A DNA stretch of 64,000 nucleotides from Pseudomonas sp. IB20 (GTDB lineage Bacteria; Pseudomonadota; Gammaproteobacteria; Pseudomonadales; Pseudomonadaceae): positions 310,001-374,000 of the forward strand of contig NZ_CP046103.1 of the NCBI RefSeq assembly GCF_009707325.1, in the 5' to 3' direction. The translations under genes were made by a program, and so were the position numbers. Shown here one piece after another: positions 34,625 through 44,916 of the stretch; within the stretch, counting starts at the first letter, position 1, and each line of letters starts with the position of its first letter. The notes beneath the pieces are model-generated. The model was not told the origin of the DNA and did not search any database. It saw only the letters and a list, made by a program, of their open reading frames with translations.

Positions 34625-35001
34625 GCGCAATACCCAGGCCGCGGGCCGATTTTCGGGTGGTTGCGGCAGGTATCCGGGCGCTTGTCATAAATAGTGCAGA
34701 AGCGCGTCTTACGATCCAGGTACAGGCAATCGTTGTTGCTCATGCGCTGCAGGGTAAAAATTTCTGATTTGGAGTTGTAGCGCTCGACGATGCCTTCCTT
34801 CTGCAAACGCTTGGCGATGTTCTTCGGCGGGTCGCCGCGTTCGAACTCGTCAACGATGCCAATGCGGATCAGGTCCTTGATCTTCACCTCAACCGGCAGC
34901 GTGCAGCAGCTGGACACGCAGCCACCGCACATGTGGGCGGAATATTTCTGCCAGGTCTCGAGACGGTCGAGTTCCGCGGCGGCGATCAGTTGAGGCTTCA
35001 T
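34567..35001 (-). CDS. YkgJ family cysteine-cluster protein
   Basis: 144 residues. The N-terminal cluster CGGCVSSCC (Cys25, 28, 32, 33) and later cysteines in NDCLYLD, TRFCTIYDKRPDTCR and GYCAYKP fit the YkgJ/UPF0153 Fe-S or zinc cluster fold. The in-vivo substrate of the family is not settled. The C-terminal 58 bases of the gene are duplicated downstream. Confidence 0.85.
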   Translation of the reverse strand: MKPQLIAAAELDRLETWQKYSAHMCGGCVSSCCTLPVEVKIKDLIRIGIVDEFERGDPPKNIAKRLQKEGIVERYNSKSEIFTLQRMSNNDCLYLDRKTRFCTIYDKRPDTCRNHPKIGPRPGYCAYKPKEVVRETKFKTLDKF

Positions 35002-35237
35002 CAGGGTTCCAAGGTGGGGCTATATCCGGGCGCGCGATAATACCGGGATTGATGATTTTTTGAACAATATTTTGCGGTTTTCAGCCCGAAGGCTGCTCAA
35101 GCGCCGTTCGGGCACGACCCCTGCATCAATTTCCCGCAAAGGTGAATGAGTTAAAAAACTGCCGAACCAGCACGTCCGCCGTCTGTCAGACCGACTAGGC
35201 TCTAGCAACTCCTTCAATCTCGCCCGAGGTCGCACCG

Positions 35238-37688
35238 ATGTCTCAGGAACCGCTTGCACGAGAAGCAGAGGTAGCCGCATTCCGCGATGCTGTCTTGACC
35301 AAACTCACCTACGCGGTGGGCAAAGACCCCGACCACGCCTTCGACCACGACTGGTTTGAAGCCATTGCCCTGGCCGCGCGCGACCAGATGGTCGACCATT
35401 GGATGGACCATACACGGCGTATTTACCGCAAAGGCCAGAAGCGGGTTTATTACCTCTCTCTCGAATTCCTGATCGGTCGTTTGCTCTACGACAGCCTGAG
35501 CAACCTTGGCGTGCTGGAGATCGCGCGCGAAGCACTCTCCGAACTGGGAGTCGACCTGGAGCGCATCCGCCTGCTGGAGCCCGACGCGGCGCTCGGCAAC
35601 GGTGGCCTGGGCCGCTTGGCGGCATGCTTTATGGAAAGCATGTCGACCCTGGGCATTGCCGGCCACGGGTATGGCATTCGTTATGAGCACGGCCTGTTCC
35701 GCCAGGCGATTGTTGATGGCTGGCAGCAGGAACAGACCGAGCGCTGGCTGGACTTTGGTAACCCATGGGAATTCGAGCGGGCCGAAGTGATTTACCCGAT
35801 CGGCTTTGGCGGCAGCGTCGAAACCCTGCCGGACGCCTCCGGCAAGCTGATCCAAGTGTGGACGCCCAGTGAAACCGTGCGCGCGGTTGCTTATGACACC
35901 CCAGTCGTTGGCTGGCGTGGCGCCAGCGTCAACACCCTGCGCCTGTGGCGTGCACGCGCCGTGGAAGACCTGCACCTGGAACGTTTCAACGCCGGTGACC
36001 ACTTGGGCGCCGTCGCCGAAGTCGCCCGCGCCGAAAGCATCTCGCGAGTGCTTTACCCGGCCGACAGCACCGAAGCGGGGCAGGAACTGCGCCTGCGCCA
36101 GGAATACTTCTTCGTCGCCGCCTCCTTGCAAGACTTGCTGCGCCGCCACAAAAACATGCACGGCTCGGTATTGAGCCTGGGCGAGCACGCCGCCATCCAG
36201 CTCAACGACACTCACCCCTCGATTGCCGTGGCTGAGCTGATGCGCCAACTCGTCGACCTGCATGACATTCCGTGGGAAGCCGCGTGGGATGTGACGGTTG
36301 AAACCCTTTCCTACACCAACCACACCTTGCTACCCGAGGCATTGGAAACCTGGCCTGTGGGCCTGATGGAACGCATGCTGCCCCGGCACATGCAGATCAT
36401 CTACCTGATCAACGCCCAGCACATCGACTCGCTGCGCGCCAAAGGCATTCACGACTTTGACGTGCTGCGCGCCGTGTCGCTGATCGAAGAAGACAACGGC
36501 CGCCGTGTGCGCATGGGCAACCTGGCGTTCCTGGGCTCCCACAGCGTCAACGGCGTGTCCGGCTTGCACACCCAGCTGATGCGCAGCACGGTATTCTCCG
36601 AGATGCACAAGCTGTACCCGGAGCGCATCAACAACAAAACCAACGGCATCACCTTCCGCCGCTGGCTGTACCAGGCCAACCCCAAGCTCACCGAGATGCT
36701 GGTGGAAGCGCTGGGCCCGGACATTCTCGACACCATGGAAACCCGCCTGACGGAGCTGGAAACCTTCGCCGAGAAGCAGTCTTTCCGCAAAGCCTTCGCC
36801 GATCAGCGCCTGCACAGCAAGCGCGCGCTGGCCGAGATCATCCACGAGCGCCTGGGCATCTCCGTCAACCCGGCGGCGATGTTCGACGTGCAGGTCAAAC
36901 GCATCCACGAATACAAACGCCAGTTGCTCAACCTGCTGCACACCGTGGCGCTGTACCAGGCGATACGCGCCGAGCCGGGCACTGACTGGGTGCCACGGGT
37001 GAAGATCTTCGCGGGCAAGGCCGCCGCGAGTTATCACCAGGCCAAGTTGATCATCAAGTTGACCAACGACATCGCCCGCACCGTGAACAACGACCCCACC
37101 GTGCGCGGCTTGCTCAAGGTGGTGTTCCTGCCCAACTACAACGTCAGCCTGGCGGAAAGCATCATCCCGGCGGCAGATTTGTCGGAGCAGATCTCCACGG
37201 CGGGCTTCGAAGCCTCGGGCACCAGCAACATGAAGTTCGGCCTCAACGGCGCGCTGACCATCGGCACCATGGACGGCGCCAACGTGGAGATGCACGAGCG
37301 CGTGGGCGCTGATCACATGTTTATTTTCGGCCTCAGTGCGCAGCAGGTGGAAGCCCGCAAGCACGCCGGTGAATTCAACGCCGGGCCGGAAATTGCCGCC
37401 TCCCATCGCCTCAACGATGTGCTGCAAGCGATCCGGGGCGGGGTGTTCTCGCCGGATGATCCGGGCCGTTATGTGGGTTTGATCGATGGCCTGATCGACT
37501 ACGACCGTTTCCTGGTGTGTGCCGACTTCGATTCCTACTGGGATGCCCAGGCACGGGTCGAGGCGCATTGGCATGACTCCAAGGCGTGGTGGCGTTCGGC
37601 GGTGCTCAATACGGCGCGGATGGGGTGGTTCAGCTCGGATCGCACGATCCGCGAATACGCCACCGAGATCTGGAAAGCCCTCGACTAA
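35238..37688 (+). CDS. glgP: Glycogen/starch/alpha-glucan phosphorylase
   Basis: 816 residues, GT35 family, normal length. It phosphorolyses alpha-1,4-glucan to glucose-1-phosphate. The pyridoxal-phosphate Lys lies in the conserved EASGTSNMKFGLNGAL segment (about 650-665), and glucan-site motifs YEHGLFRQ and NDTHPSIAV are present. No other glg gene is adjacent, so it stands outside the main glycogen cluster. The start at 35238 (MSQEPLAREAEVAAF) is the first plausible ATG. Confidence 0.96.
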   Translation: MSQEPLAREAEVAAFRDAVLTKLTYAVGKDPDHAFDHDWFEAIALAARDQMVDHWMDHTRRIYRKGQKRVYYLSLEFLIGRLLYDSLSNLGVLEIAREALSELGVDLERIRLLEPDAALGNGGLGRLAACFMESMSTLGIAGHGYGIRYEHGLFRQAIVDGWQQEQTERWLDFGNPWEFERAEVIYPIGFGGSVETLPDASGKLIQVWTPSETVRAVAYDTPVVGWRGASVNTLRLWRARAVEDLHLERFNAGDHLGAVAEVARAESISRVLYPADSTEAGQELRLRQEYFFVAASLQDLLRRHKNMHGSVLSLGEHAAIQLNDTHPSIAVAELMRQLVDLHDIPWEAAWDVTVETLSYTNHTLLPEALETWPVGLMERMLPRHMQIIYLINAQHIDSLRAKGIHDFDVLRAVSLIEEDNGRRVRMGNLAFLGSHSVNGVSGLHTQLMRSTVFSEMHKLYPERINNKTNGITFRRWLYQANPKLTEMLVEALGPDILDTMETRLTELETFAEKQSFRKAFADQRLHSKRALAEIIHERLGISVNPAAMFDVQVKRIHEYKRQLLNLLHTVALYQAIRAEPGTDWVPRVKIFAGKAAASYHQAKLIIKLTNDIARTVNNDPTVRGLLKVVFLPNYNVSLAESIIPAADLSEQISTAGFEASGTSNMKFGLNGALTIGTMDGANVEMHERVGADHMFIFGLSAQQVEARKHAGEFNAGPEIAASHRLNDVLQAIRGGVFSPDDPGRYVGLIDGLIDYDRFLVCADFDSYWDAQARVEAHWHDSKAWWRSAVLNTARMGWFSSDRTIREYATEIWKALD

Positions 37689-37703
37689 ACACCGCTGATC
37701 CAA

Positions 37704-37787
37704 GTGTGGGGGCGGGCTTGCCCGCGATAGCGCAGTGTCAGTTTGCAAATATGCGACACGCTATCGCGGGCAAGCCCGCTCCCACAT
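37704..37787. repeat. REPIN, gcgggcttgcccgcgat type
   Basis: Inverted arms gtgtgggggcgggcttgcccgcgatagc and its complement, about 30 bp apart, between glgP and the DUF2339 gene. Confidence 0.85.
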
Positions 37788-37850
37788 TAGTGCTGCGTCG
37801 ATATACTAGCCCCCGGTTTGCCCGCCTCGGGCTGCTTAGGGATATCGACT

Positions 37851-40800
37851 ATGCAATGGATCTTCATGCTGATTGGCCTGGTGCTCGGCTGGACACTCGA
37901 TGAGTCGTTCACCGATGCCGGTTTCGGTGCGCTATTGGGCTTGGGCATTGGCCAGGCGATTCGCCTGTCGAGGCTGTCCGCCCAAGCGGACCAGCAAGCT
38001 CGTCAGTTGGAGACCACGCAGAAGGCGCTGATAGCGCTGGGTGAGCGCCTGCGGCAGCTGGAAGTGCCCGCGCCGACCAGCAGCGTGATTGTTGAAACCC
38101 CTCTCCCTGAACCCGTACCTGTGGTTGAAAAGCCCGAACTTGTTTGGGAACTGCCCGCCGAACTGGCACCTGTCGCCACAGTGGCCGAAACCAGCCAGCC
38201 GCTGCCGGATGACGTCTGGGCCCCAGCGCCGACGCCAACACCTAAAGAACCTGTCATTCCCCGTGGCCCCAACCTGATCGAGCGCGCCATCAGTGGCGCA
38301 CGCACTTGGTTGTTTGGCGGTAACACCGTGCTGCGCGTTGGCGTGGTGCTGTTGTTTCTCGGCCTGGCATTTTTGCTGCGCTATGCCACCGAAGGTGTGG
38401 TGGTGCCGATCGAACTGCGTTACGCCGGCGTTGCCGCTGCCGCCATCGGCCTGCTGGGCCTGGGTTGGTGGTTACGGCTGCGCAACAGCAATTACGGCCT
38501 GATGCTGCAAGGCACCGGGATTGCCGTGTTGTACCTGACGGTGTTTGCCGCGATGCGCTTGCACCCATTGATCGACCCGAGCGCTGCGCTCGGCCTGTTG
38601 GTGGCGGTCACGGTGTTCTCGGCGATCCTGGCGATCACTCAGGACGCCCTTGGCCTTGCGTGCGCGGCAGCGCTGGGTGGGTTTGCCGCGCCGATTCTTA
38701 CGTCCACCGGCGCCGGTAACCATGTGGCGCTGTTCAGCTATTTTGCGTTGCTCAACGCCGGCATCCTCGCCATCGCCTGGTTCAAGGCCTGGCGCTTGCT
38801 CAACCTGATCGGGTTTGTCGGCACCTTCGGCATCGGTTTCGCCTGGGGCCTGCGTTCGTACACACCGGAACTGCTGTGGAGCACCGAGCCGTTTCTGATC
38901 CTGTTTTTCCTGATGTACTTGGCCATCGGCCTGTTGTTCGCCCGACGTAAGTTGCAAGAGATGGGCGATGCCCCCGAAGACCGTCATGCGCTGCTGCGCT
39001 GGTCGGCGGCCAAGGGCGATTATGTCGATGGCAGCATGCTGTTCGGGCCGCCGCTGGTGGGCTTCGGCCTGCAGTTCGCGCTGGTGCAGCACCTGGAATT
39101 TGCCGCCGCGTTCAGTGCGCTGGGCCTAGGGCTTATCTACATGGGCCTGGCGCGGTTGCTGAGTAGTGGGCGCGCCTTGCTGCTGGCGGAAACCTGCCTG
39201 GCCCTGGGGGTGATCTTTGCCAGCCTGGCGATTCCGCTGGGCCTTGATGCGCGCTGGACGGCGGCGGCGTGGGCGGTGGAGGGCGCGGGGATCTTCTGGC
39301 TCGGCTTGCGCCAACAGCGGCCGCTGGCGCGGGCATTTGGCCTGTTGTTGCAGTTGGGTTCGGCGCTGGCGTTCCTCAGCGAACTGCGCGTAGGCGAACT
39401 GACCTTGCTCGACGGTGCACCGCTGGGCGCGCTGTTGCTGGGTGCGGCGCTGCTGTTCAGCTTCGATCAGTTGCGCAAGGCATCGACCGAACAGGCGGCG
39501 CACTGGGAGCGCAAAGGCCTGCCCGTGCTGGCGAGCTTGGGCCTGAGCTTTTTGTACCTGCTTGCACCGTTGCTGCTGCTGACCCAAGGCACCGCCGTCA
39601 GTTGGGCAATCGCGGGTCTTGTGACGCTGTTTGTCGGCCTGCGCATCGGCTCGCGCACCTTCCTGTTCACCGCCTTCGGCGTGCAACTGCTTGGCGGTGC
39701 GTTGTTCCTGTTGCGCTTGCAGGGCGGTGATGGGGCGGCGGTATTCAGCGCCGGGTGGACCGGCTTATTGACCGCCTCGCTGATCGGCCTGGCGTTGGTC
39801 GGCGGCATGCTGATGGCCGCGCGCGATGACCTGGTGCGTAGCGATGTGCGGCTGCTGCGCGGGCTGTCGGTGGTGCTGCTCGCCGGTTTGGTGCTGATCA
39901 ACCTCGCAGTGCTGTTTGTGTTGCCATGGGAAAGCGCCAGCGGCGTATGGGCGGCCAGCGGTTTGCTGATTATCTGGCTGAGCCTGTACTTGCAGCAGCG
40001 CGTGAGTTTCGTGTTTGGGTTGCTGCTGCAACTGATCGGCGGCGCTTCGTTCCTGTTGGCGGTGCCGCAGTTGCTCGGGCCGTTGAGCAGCGAGGGCTTG
40101 CGCCCAATGGCGCACAGCGGTTTCTGGACGCCAATGGTGCTGGGCCTGGCCGCGATGGTGGGCGCCTGGCGCTTGCAGCGTGAACCGCATGCGCCGGTGT
40201 TTGCCGTGTTGAAGCTGCAACGCCTGTCCGACCTGCTGCTGGTGTGGGGCGCGGCCTGGTGGACGCTGGCGCTGATCGGGGAAGTGTTGCGGTTTATCCC
40301 GCAGGCGCTGCAGGGGCCATTTTTGCTCGGTATCGCGGCGATTAGCGTGGCGATCTGGGCAGTGCTGGCCGAACGTTTGCGCTGGGCATCGCTGGGCATG
40401 CTGTGCGCCTTGCTGATGCCGGCGGCGGGTGTGGTGTTGCTGGTGTCTGCCCATGACTACTACCACCCGGCGGCGCAGTACGGCTGGCTGGCTTGGTTGG
40501 CGGTGTTCGTTGTGCATTTCCTCTCGCTGCGCCGTTTGGCTGCGCGGGTGCCGGGCAACGTATTGAGCATCGCCCACGTGCTCGGCTGCTGGATGTTGAT
40601 CGGCGTGCTGGCGCTGGAGCTGCGTTACGGCCTGCTGATGCTGTCGAGCGAATACAACGCCTGGCGCTGGTTGGGTTGGGCGATTCTGCCAAGCCTGTAC
40701 CTGGTGCTGGCGGCTGCGCCTCGCAGTTGGCCGTGGCCGGTGTCGGCGTATCCGCGTGAATACCGCGTGCTGGCCGCGTTGCCGCTGGCGGTATTGATGC

Positions 40801-41363
40801 TCGGCTGGTTCTGGCTGGCGAATATTTTCAGCGACGGCACCGCTGAACCGCTGCCGTACGTGCCGCTGCTTAACCCGCTGGACCTGGGCCTGCTGTTCGC
40901 ATTGCTGGGTATTTACCTGTGGTCGCGCAGTGTTGCGCCGCAGCGTGGGCCGCGTGCCGAGCTAGTCGCCCAAGGTGTCGCGGGGGCTTCGCTGTTTGCC
41001 TTCTTCACCGCCTTGGTGATGCGCACCGCCCACCACTGGGCGGGTGTGCCGTTCCAACTGGATGCGTTGCTGGCGTCCATGTTGGTACAGGCCGGCCTGT
41101 CGATTGTGTGGACCCTGATCGCCCTCGGCCTGATGATCGGCGGCCACCTGCGCCATCGTCGCGAAGTGTGGTTGATCGGCGCGGCGTTGATTGCAGTGGT
41201 GGTCGCCAAGCTGTTCTTTGTCGAGCTGAGTAACCGTGGCGGGCTGGCGCGGATTGTGTCGTTTATCGGCGTGGGCGGGCTGTTGCTGGTGGTGGGCTAC
41301 TTTGCACCACTGCCGCCCAAGCGTGCCGAGCCTGTGTTGGAAACTGAAGGAGCATCCTCTTGA
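37851..41363 (+). CDS. DUF2339 multi-pass membrane protein
   Basis: 1170 residues from the ATG at 37851. An N-terminal helix is followed by a coiled-coil stretch (about 45-65) and a Pro-rich linker (about 75-145). More than twenty-five hydrophobic helices follow, the pattern of DUF2339. The family is widespread in Pseudomonas and has no proven function. The stop overlaps the TTG start of the DUF3999 gene (TTGA), so the two membrane proteins are translationally coupled and probably work together. Confidence 0.88.
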   Translation: MQWIFMLIGLVLGWTLDESFTDAGFGALLGLGIGQAIRLSRLSAQADQQARQLETTQKALIALGERLRQLEVPAPTSSVIVETPLPEPVPVVEKPELVWELPAELAPVATVAETSQPLPDDVWAPAPTPTPKEPVIPRGPNLIERAISGARTWLFGGNTVLRVGVVLLFLGLAFLLRYATEGVVVPIELRYAGVAAAAIGLLGLGWWLRLRNSNYGLMLQGTGIAVLYLTVFAAMRLHPLIDPSAALGLLVAVTVFSAILAITQDALGLACAAALGGFAAPILTSTGAGNHVALFSYFALLNAGILAIAWFKAWRLLNLIGFVGTFGIGFAWGLRSYTPELLWSTEPFLILFFLMYLAIGLLFARRKLQEMGDAPEDRHALLRWSAAKGDYVDGSMLFGPPLVGFGLQFALVQHLEFAAAFSALGLGLIYMGLARLLSSGRALLLAETCLALGVIFASLAIPLGLDARWTAAAWAVEGAGIFWLGLRQQRPLARAFGLLLQLGSALAFLSELRVGELTLLDGAPLGALLLGAALLFSFDQLRKASTEQAAHWERKGLPVLASLGLSFLYLLAPLLLLTQGTAVSWAIAGLVTLFVGLRIGSRTFLFTAFGVQLLGGALFLLRLQGGDGAAVFSAGWTGLLTASLIGLALVGGMLMAARDDLVRSDVRLLRGLSVVLLAGLVLINLAVLFVLPWESASGVWAASGLLIIWLSLYLQQRVSFVFGLLLQLIGGASFLLAVPQLLGPLSSEGLRPMAHSGFWTPMVLGLAAMVGAWRLQREPHAPVFAVLKLQRLSDLLLVWGAAWWTLALIGEVLRFIPQALQGPFLLGIAAISVAIWAVLAERLRWASLGMLCALLMPAAGVVLLVSAHDYYHPAAQYGWLAWLAVFVVHFLSLRRLAARVPGNVLSIAHVLGCWMLIGVLALELRYGLLMLSSEYNAWRWLGWAILPSLYLVLAAAPRSWPWPVSAYPREYRVLAALPLAVLMLGWFWLANIFSDGTAEPLPYVPLLNPLDLGLLFALLGIYLWSRSVAPQRGPRAELVAQGVAGASLFAFFTALVMRTAHHWAGVPFQLDALLASMLVQAGLSIVWTLIALGLMIGGHLRHRREVWLIGAALIAVVVAKLFFVELSNRGGLARIVSFIGVGGLLLVVGYFAPLPPKRAEPVLETEGASS

Positions 41364-42698
41364 TCGGTAAGTTGAGCGTAATCGCGGTGGGCTTGTGTAC
41401 GACGTTGTCGGTATGGGCGCAGGAAACGCCCGCCGACTTCACCACGCAGGTGCCGTTGGCGGTGAGTGGCAACGGCCCTTGGTATCGCCTGGAGTTGCCG
41501 CTGTCTGTGCAATTGAGCGCGCGCCAGGCCGATCTGAGCGATGTGCGCGTGTTCAATGCCGCCGGTGAGCCTCAGGCGTATGCGTTGTCGCGCCAATCAG
41601 CGCAACGCACCGAAAGCCGCAATGTGGCCGATGTGAAGTGGTTCCCGCTGTACGCCGCCGACACCCGCGAAAGCGTGCCGGACGTGGTGATGAAATCCAC
41701 TGCTGAAGGCACGCTGCTCGAGGTGCGCCCGTCCAAGGCCGGCAAGCAAGTACTGCGTGGCTGGGTGCTGGACGCCAGCGCGATCAAGGCGCCGTTGCAG
41801 CAACTGAGCCTGGACTGGAGCCGCGAACAGGACGGCTTCCAGCGTTGAAGCCAGTGACGACTTGCAGCACTGGGAATCCTGGGGCGATGGCCAGGTGGCG
41901 CGCCTGTCGTTTGCCGACGAGCGGGTCGAGCAGCATGACGTGAGCTTGCCGGGGCAATCGGCGCGTTACCTGCGCTTGGTGTGGCAAGGCCAGGTCGCGC
42001 CGACGCTGACCTCGGCCAAGCTTGTGAGCGCCACCAGCAGCAGTCTGCCGATGCCGTTGGTGTGGTCGCAGCCGTTGTCGGGTACGCGGCTCAAGGCCGG
42101 GGAATACAGCTGGCAGCTGCCGACGGGTCTGAATGTCGAGCGCTTGCGTATCGAGTTGAAGCAGCCGAACACGCTGGCGCCGGTCGCCTTGGCGGGGCGC
42201 CGTGAAGCCAAGCAAGCCTGGCAGCCGCTGAGCAATGGCTTGTTGTACCGCCTGGCCCAGAACGGCCAAGACGTCGTGCAGGACGAGTTGCAACTGCCGG
42301 GCATTGCCGTCGGCGAGCTCAAGTTGCAGGTGGATGAGCGCGGCGGTGGCTTGGGCGTTGAAGCGCCGGCCCTGCGTTTTGCCGTGCGCGCCACGCAGTT
42401 GGTGTTCCTGGCGCGGGGTGAGCCACCGTTCACCCTGGCGCTGGGCAATGGCTCGGTCAAGGCGGCGAACCTGCCGTTGTCGACCCTGATCCCCGACTAC
42501 AGCGCCGAACGTCTCAAGACGTTAGGCCAGGCCAGCGTTGCGGGAGAGGTGGTGGTCAAAACCGCCGCCGTCGCCGCATCGCCCGAAGCAGGCACCGACT
42601 GGAAGAAACTCGGCCTGTGGGCCGTGCTCCTGTTGGGTGTGGCGGCGCTGGGGGCGATGGCCTACAGTTTGTTGCGCCAACCTGCGGCCAAACCGTGA
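41360..42698 (+). pseudogene. DUF3999 family membrane protein gene, frameshifted
   Basis: Starts with TTG at 41360 overlapping the DUF2339 stop, with AAGGAG nearby. The signal peptide and first 162 codons end in REQDGFQR-stop at 41848. The adjacent frame continues the same protein (VEASDDLQHWESWGDGQVAR... to the C-terminal helix LWAVLLLGVAALGAMAYSLL and the stop at 42698). Frames differ by a net loss of 8 (or 2, or 5) bases. The local word CAGCGTT would have been repeated in an unbroken gene reading GFQRFSVEASDD, so loss of 8 bp by slippage is the simplest guess. Full length would be about 448 residues. Confidence 0.85.
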
Positions 42699-42794
42699 AC
42701 TCTATTGGAGTTAAATCCTCTGATTAGAGGAAATACGCCCCGACTCGCGTTAAACTGCGCGGGTTTTTAAGCCCCCCATTCTCCGGAGCCTTCC

Positions 42795-43805
42795 ATGTCC
42801 CGCGTTACCCTGAGTCGCTATTTGATCGAGCAGACCCGCAGCAACAACACGCCTGCCGATCTGCGCTTCCTTATCGAAGTGGTGGCGCGTGCTTGCAAGG
42901 AAATCAGCCACGCCGTATCCAAAGGCGCACTGGGTGGTGTCCTGGGCAGCATGGACACTGAAAACGTTCAAGGCGAAGTGCAGAAGAAGCTCGACGTGAT
43001 CTCCAACGAGATCCTGCTCGAAGCCAACGAATGGGGCGGTCACCTGGCCGGCATGGCGTCCGAAGAAATGGACAATGCCTACCAGATCCCGGGCAAGTAC
43101 CCCAAGGGCGCCTACCTGCTGGTGTTCGACCCACTGGACGGTTCGTCCAACATCGACATCAACGCACCGGTCGGCACCATCTTCTCGGTATTGCGCTGCC
43201 CGAACGAGTACCTGAGCCAGAACGAAGCCTTGAACGAAAAGGCCTTCCTGCAGCCAGGCACTGAGCAGGTCGCTGCCGGTTACGCGATCTACGGCCCGCA
43301 GACCATGCTGGTGCTGACCTTGGGCGATGGCGTCAAAGGCTTCACCCTGGACCGCGAAATGGGCAGCTTTGTGCTGACCCACGAAGACATCACTATTCCT
43401 GCATCCACCCAGGAATTCGCGATCAACATGTCCAACCAGCGCCACTGGGAAGAGCCGGTAACCCGCTACGTCGGCGAGTTGATGGCCGGTGAGGAAGGCC
43501 CGTTGAAGAAAAACTTCAACATGCGTTGGGTCGCCGCGATGGTGGCTGACGTACACCGTATCCTGACCCGTGGTGGCTTGTTCATGTACCCACGCGACAG
43601 CCGCGAGCCGTCCAAGCCGGGCAAACTGCGCTTGATGTACGAAGCCAACCCGATGTCGTTCCTGGTTGAGCAAGCAGGCGGCGCGTCCACCGACGGCCAC
43701 CAGCGTATCCTCGACATCCAACCCGAAGGCCTGCACCAGCGTGTGGCCGTGTTCCTAGGTTCGAAGGAAGAAGTTGAGCGCGTGACCGGCTACCACAAGA
43801 AGTAA
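42795..43805 (+). CDS. fbp: Fructose-1,6-bisphosphatase class I
   Basis: 336 residues. The metal/phosphate motif [20 protein letters not shown] (about 113-132) and the C-terminal [15 protein letters not shown] segment identify class I FBPase. It carries out the gluconeogenic step from fructose-1,6-bisphosphate to fructose-6-phosphate in the cytosol. A small hairpin (TCCTCT-GATT-AGAGGA near 42716) lies between the DUF3999 remnant and this gene. A strong terminator follows. Confidence 0.97.
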   Translation: MSRVTLSRYLIEQTRSNNTPADLRFLIEVVARACKEISHAVSKGALGGVLGSMDTENVQGEVQKKLDVISNEILLEANEWGGHLAGMASEEMDNAYQIPGKYPKGAYLLVFDPLDGSSNIDINAPVGTIFSVLRCPNEYLSQNEALNEKAFLQPGTEQVAAGYAIYGPQTMLVLTLGDGVKGFTLDREMGSFVLTHEDITIPASTQEFAINMSNQRHWEEPVTRYVGELMAGEEGPLKKNFNMRWVAAMVADVHRILTRGGLFMYPRDSREPSKPGKLRLMYEANPMSFLVEQAGGASTDGHQRILDIQPEGLHQRVAVFLGSKEEVERVTGYHKK

Positions 43806-43814
43806 TCCGCGGCT

Positions 43815-43850
43815 AGCCCCGAAACGTTTCAGCGTTTTCGGGGCTTTTTT
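43815..43850 (+). terminator. Intrinsic terminator of fbp
   Basis: AGCCCCGAAA pairs with TTTTCGGGGCT, followed by TTTTT. Confidence 0.92.
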
Positions 43851-43939
43851 GTTTTTGCACATCGGGAACCAGACACCTCTTTTCCCTTCTAAGCTTCTGG
43901 CAGATACCCAAGCTGCTTCGTCCCTCCAGGAGTTTTTCC

Positions 43940-44194
43940 ATGTCGTTACGCCGTCTCGCCCTGCTGGCTTTTTGCGTGCTATTGGCCGCTTGCAGCAAGG
44001 TCAACCAAGAAAATTACGCGAAGTTGTCGGCTGGCATGGCCAAGGCTGAGGTGGAGTCGCTGCTGGGCAAGCCGACCGACTGTTCCGGCGCACTGGGCAT
44101 GTCCAGTTGCACCTGGGGCGATAAAAACAGCTTTATCAGCGTTCAATATGCCGGTGACAAAGTTCTGATGTTTTCCGGGCAAGGCCTGAAGTAA
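43940..44194 (+). CDS. Small lipoprotein, BamE/OmlA-like fold (DUF3862 type)
   Basis: 84 residues. The signal peptide ends at the lipobox LLAAC (Cys18). The mature part NYAKLSAGMAKAEVESLLGKPTDCSG carries the SmpA/OmlA motif of a short helix and a Gly-Lys-Pro turn, followed by two Cys likely to be disulfide bonded. It is likely anchored in the outer membrane. Role unknown; it may share a transcript with the lipocalin gene 30 bp downstream. Confidence 0.8.
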   Translation: MSLRRLALLAFCVLLAACSKVNQENYAKLSAGMAKAEVESLLGKPTDCSGALGMSSCTWGDKNSFISVQYAGDKVLMFSGQGLK

Positions 44195-44224
44195 ACCGGG
44201 GCGCGAGCCTGCGGGAGAAGAAGA

Positions 44225-44794
44225 ATGATGCGTTTTGTTTTGTGCCTTTGTGCCAGCCTGTTTTTGGCGGGCTGCGCCAGCCATTCTGGCGATGATCTGC
44301 AACCCAAGACAGCGAGCAACGTCAACCTCAAGCGTTACCAGGGCACCTGGTATGAGTTGGCCCGATTACCGATGTACTTCCAGCGCAACTGCGCGCAGTC
44401 CGAAGCCCGTTACACCTTGCTGCCTGATGGCGACATGTCGGTGTTCAACCGCTGCCTGACACCTGAGTGGCAGTGGCAGGAAGCCAAGGGCACGGCCACG
44501 CCGCAAGTGCCGGGCAAGACCGACAAGCTCTGGGTGGAATTCAATAACTGGTTCACGGCGCTGCTGCCGGGCGTCGCCAAGGGCGATTACTGGGTGCTGT
44601 ACGTCAGCGATGACTACAAGACCGCCCTCGTCGGCAGCCCAAGCCGGCGCTACATGTGGATCTTGTCGCGCACACCTACGGTGAGTGCCGACACCCGCGA
44701 GGACCTGCTGAGCCGGGCGCGCCAGCAAGGGTATGACACGACGCGGTTGATCTGGCGTACGTCGGACACGCAGATGGCGAAGACCTCGCACTAA
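44225..44794 (+). CDS. blc: Outer-membrane lipocalin Blc
   Basis: 189 residues. The lipobox FLAGC places Cys17 as lipidated. The lipocalin signature YQGTWYELARLPMYFQRN (about 39-56) and the later VGSPSRRYMWILSRTP match the bacterial lipocalin Blc, which binds fatty acids or lysophospholipids at the inner face of the outer membrane. An ATG one codon downstream is an equal candidate start. The gene is followed by a REPIN. Confidence 0.93.
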   Translation: MMRFVLCLCASLFLAGCASHSGDDLQPKTASNVNLKRYQGTWYELARLPMYFQRNCAQSEARYTLLPDGDMSVFNRCLTPEWQWQEAKGTATPQVPGKTDKLWVEFNNWFTALLPGVAKGDYWVLYVSDDYKTALVGSPSRRYMWILSRTPTVSADTREDLLSRARQQGYDTTRLIWRTSDTQMAKTSH

Positions 44795-44818
44795 GCCTGG
44801 GTCACCGCCAATCAAAAA

Positions 44819-44899
44819 ATGTGGGAGTTGGCTTGCCTGCGATGCAAACACCTCGGTGATGCATACGTGATGCTATCGCAGGCAAGCCAGCTCCCACAT
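44819..44899. repeat. REPIN between blc and hutF
   Basis: Inverted REP arms (atgtgggagttggcttgcctgcgatgc and gctatcgcaggcaagccagctcccacat) between convergent genes. Confidence 0.85.
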
Positions 44900-44916
44900 T
44901 TGTTATGTGTTGCCTG

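Noticed and set aside
42716..42731. TCCTCT-GATT-AGAGGA palindrome between the DUF3999 remnant and fbp
   Set aside because: A 6-bp stem with no T-run; too short to call a terminator or operator without comparison.
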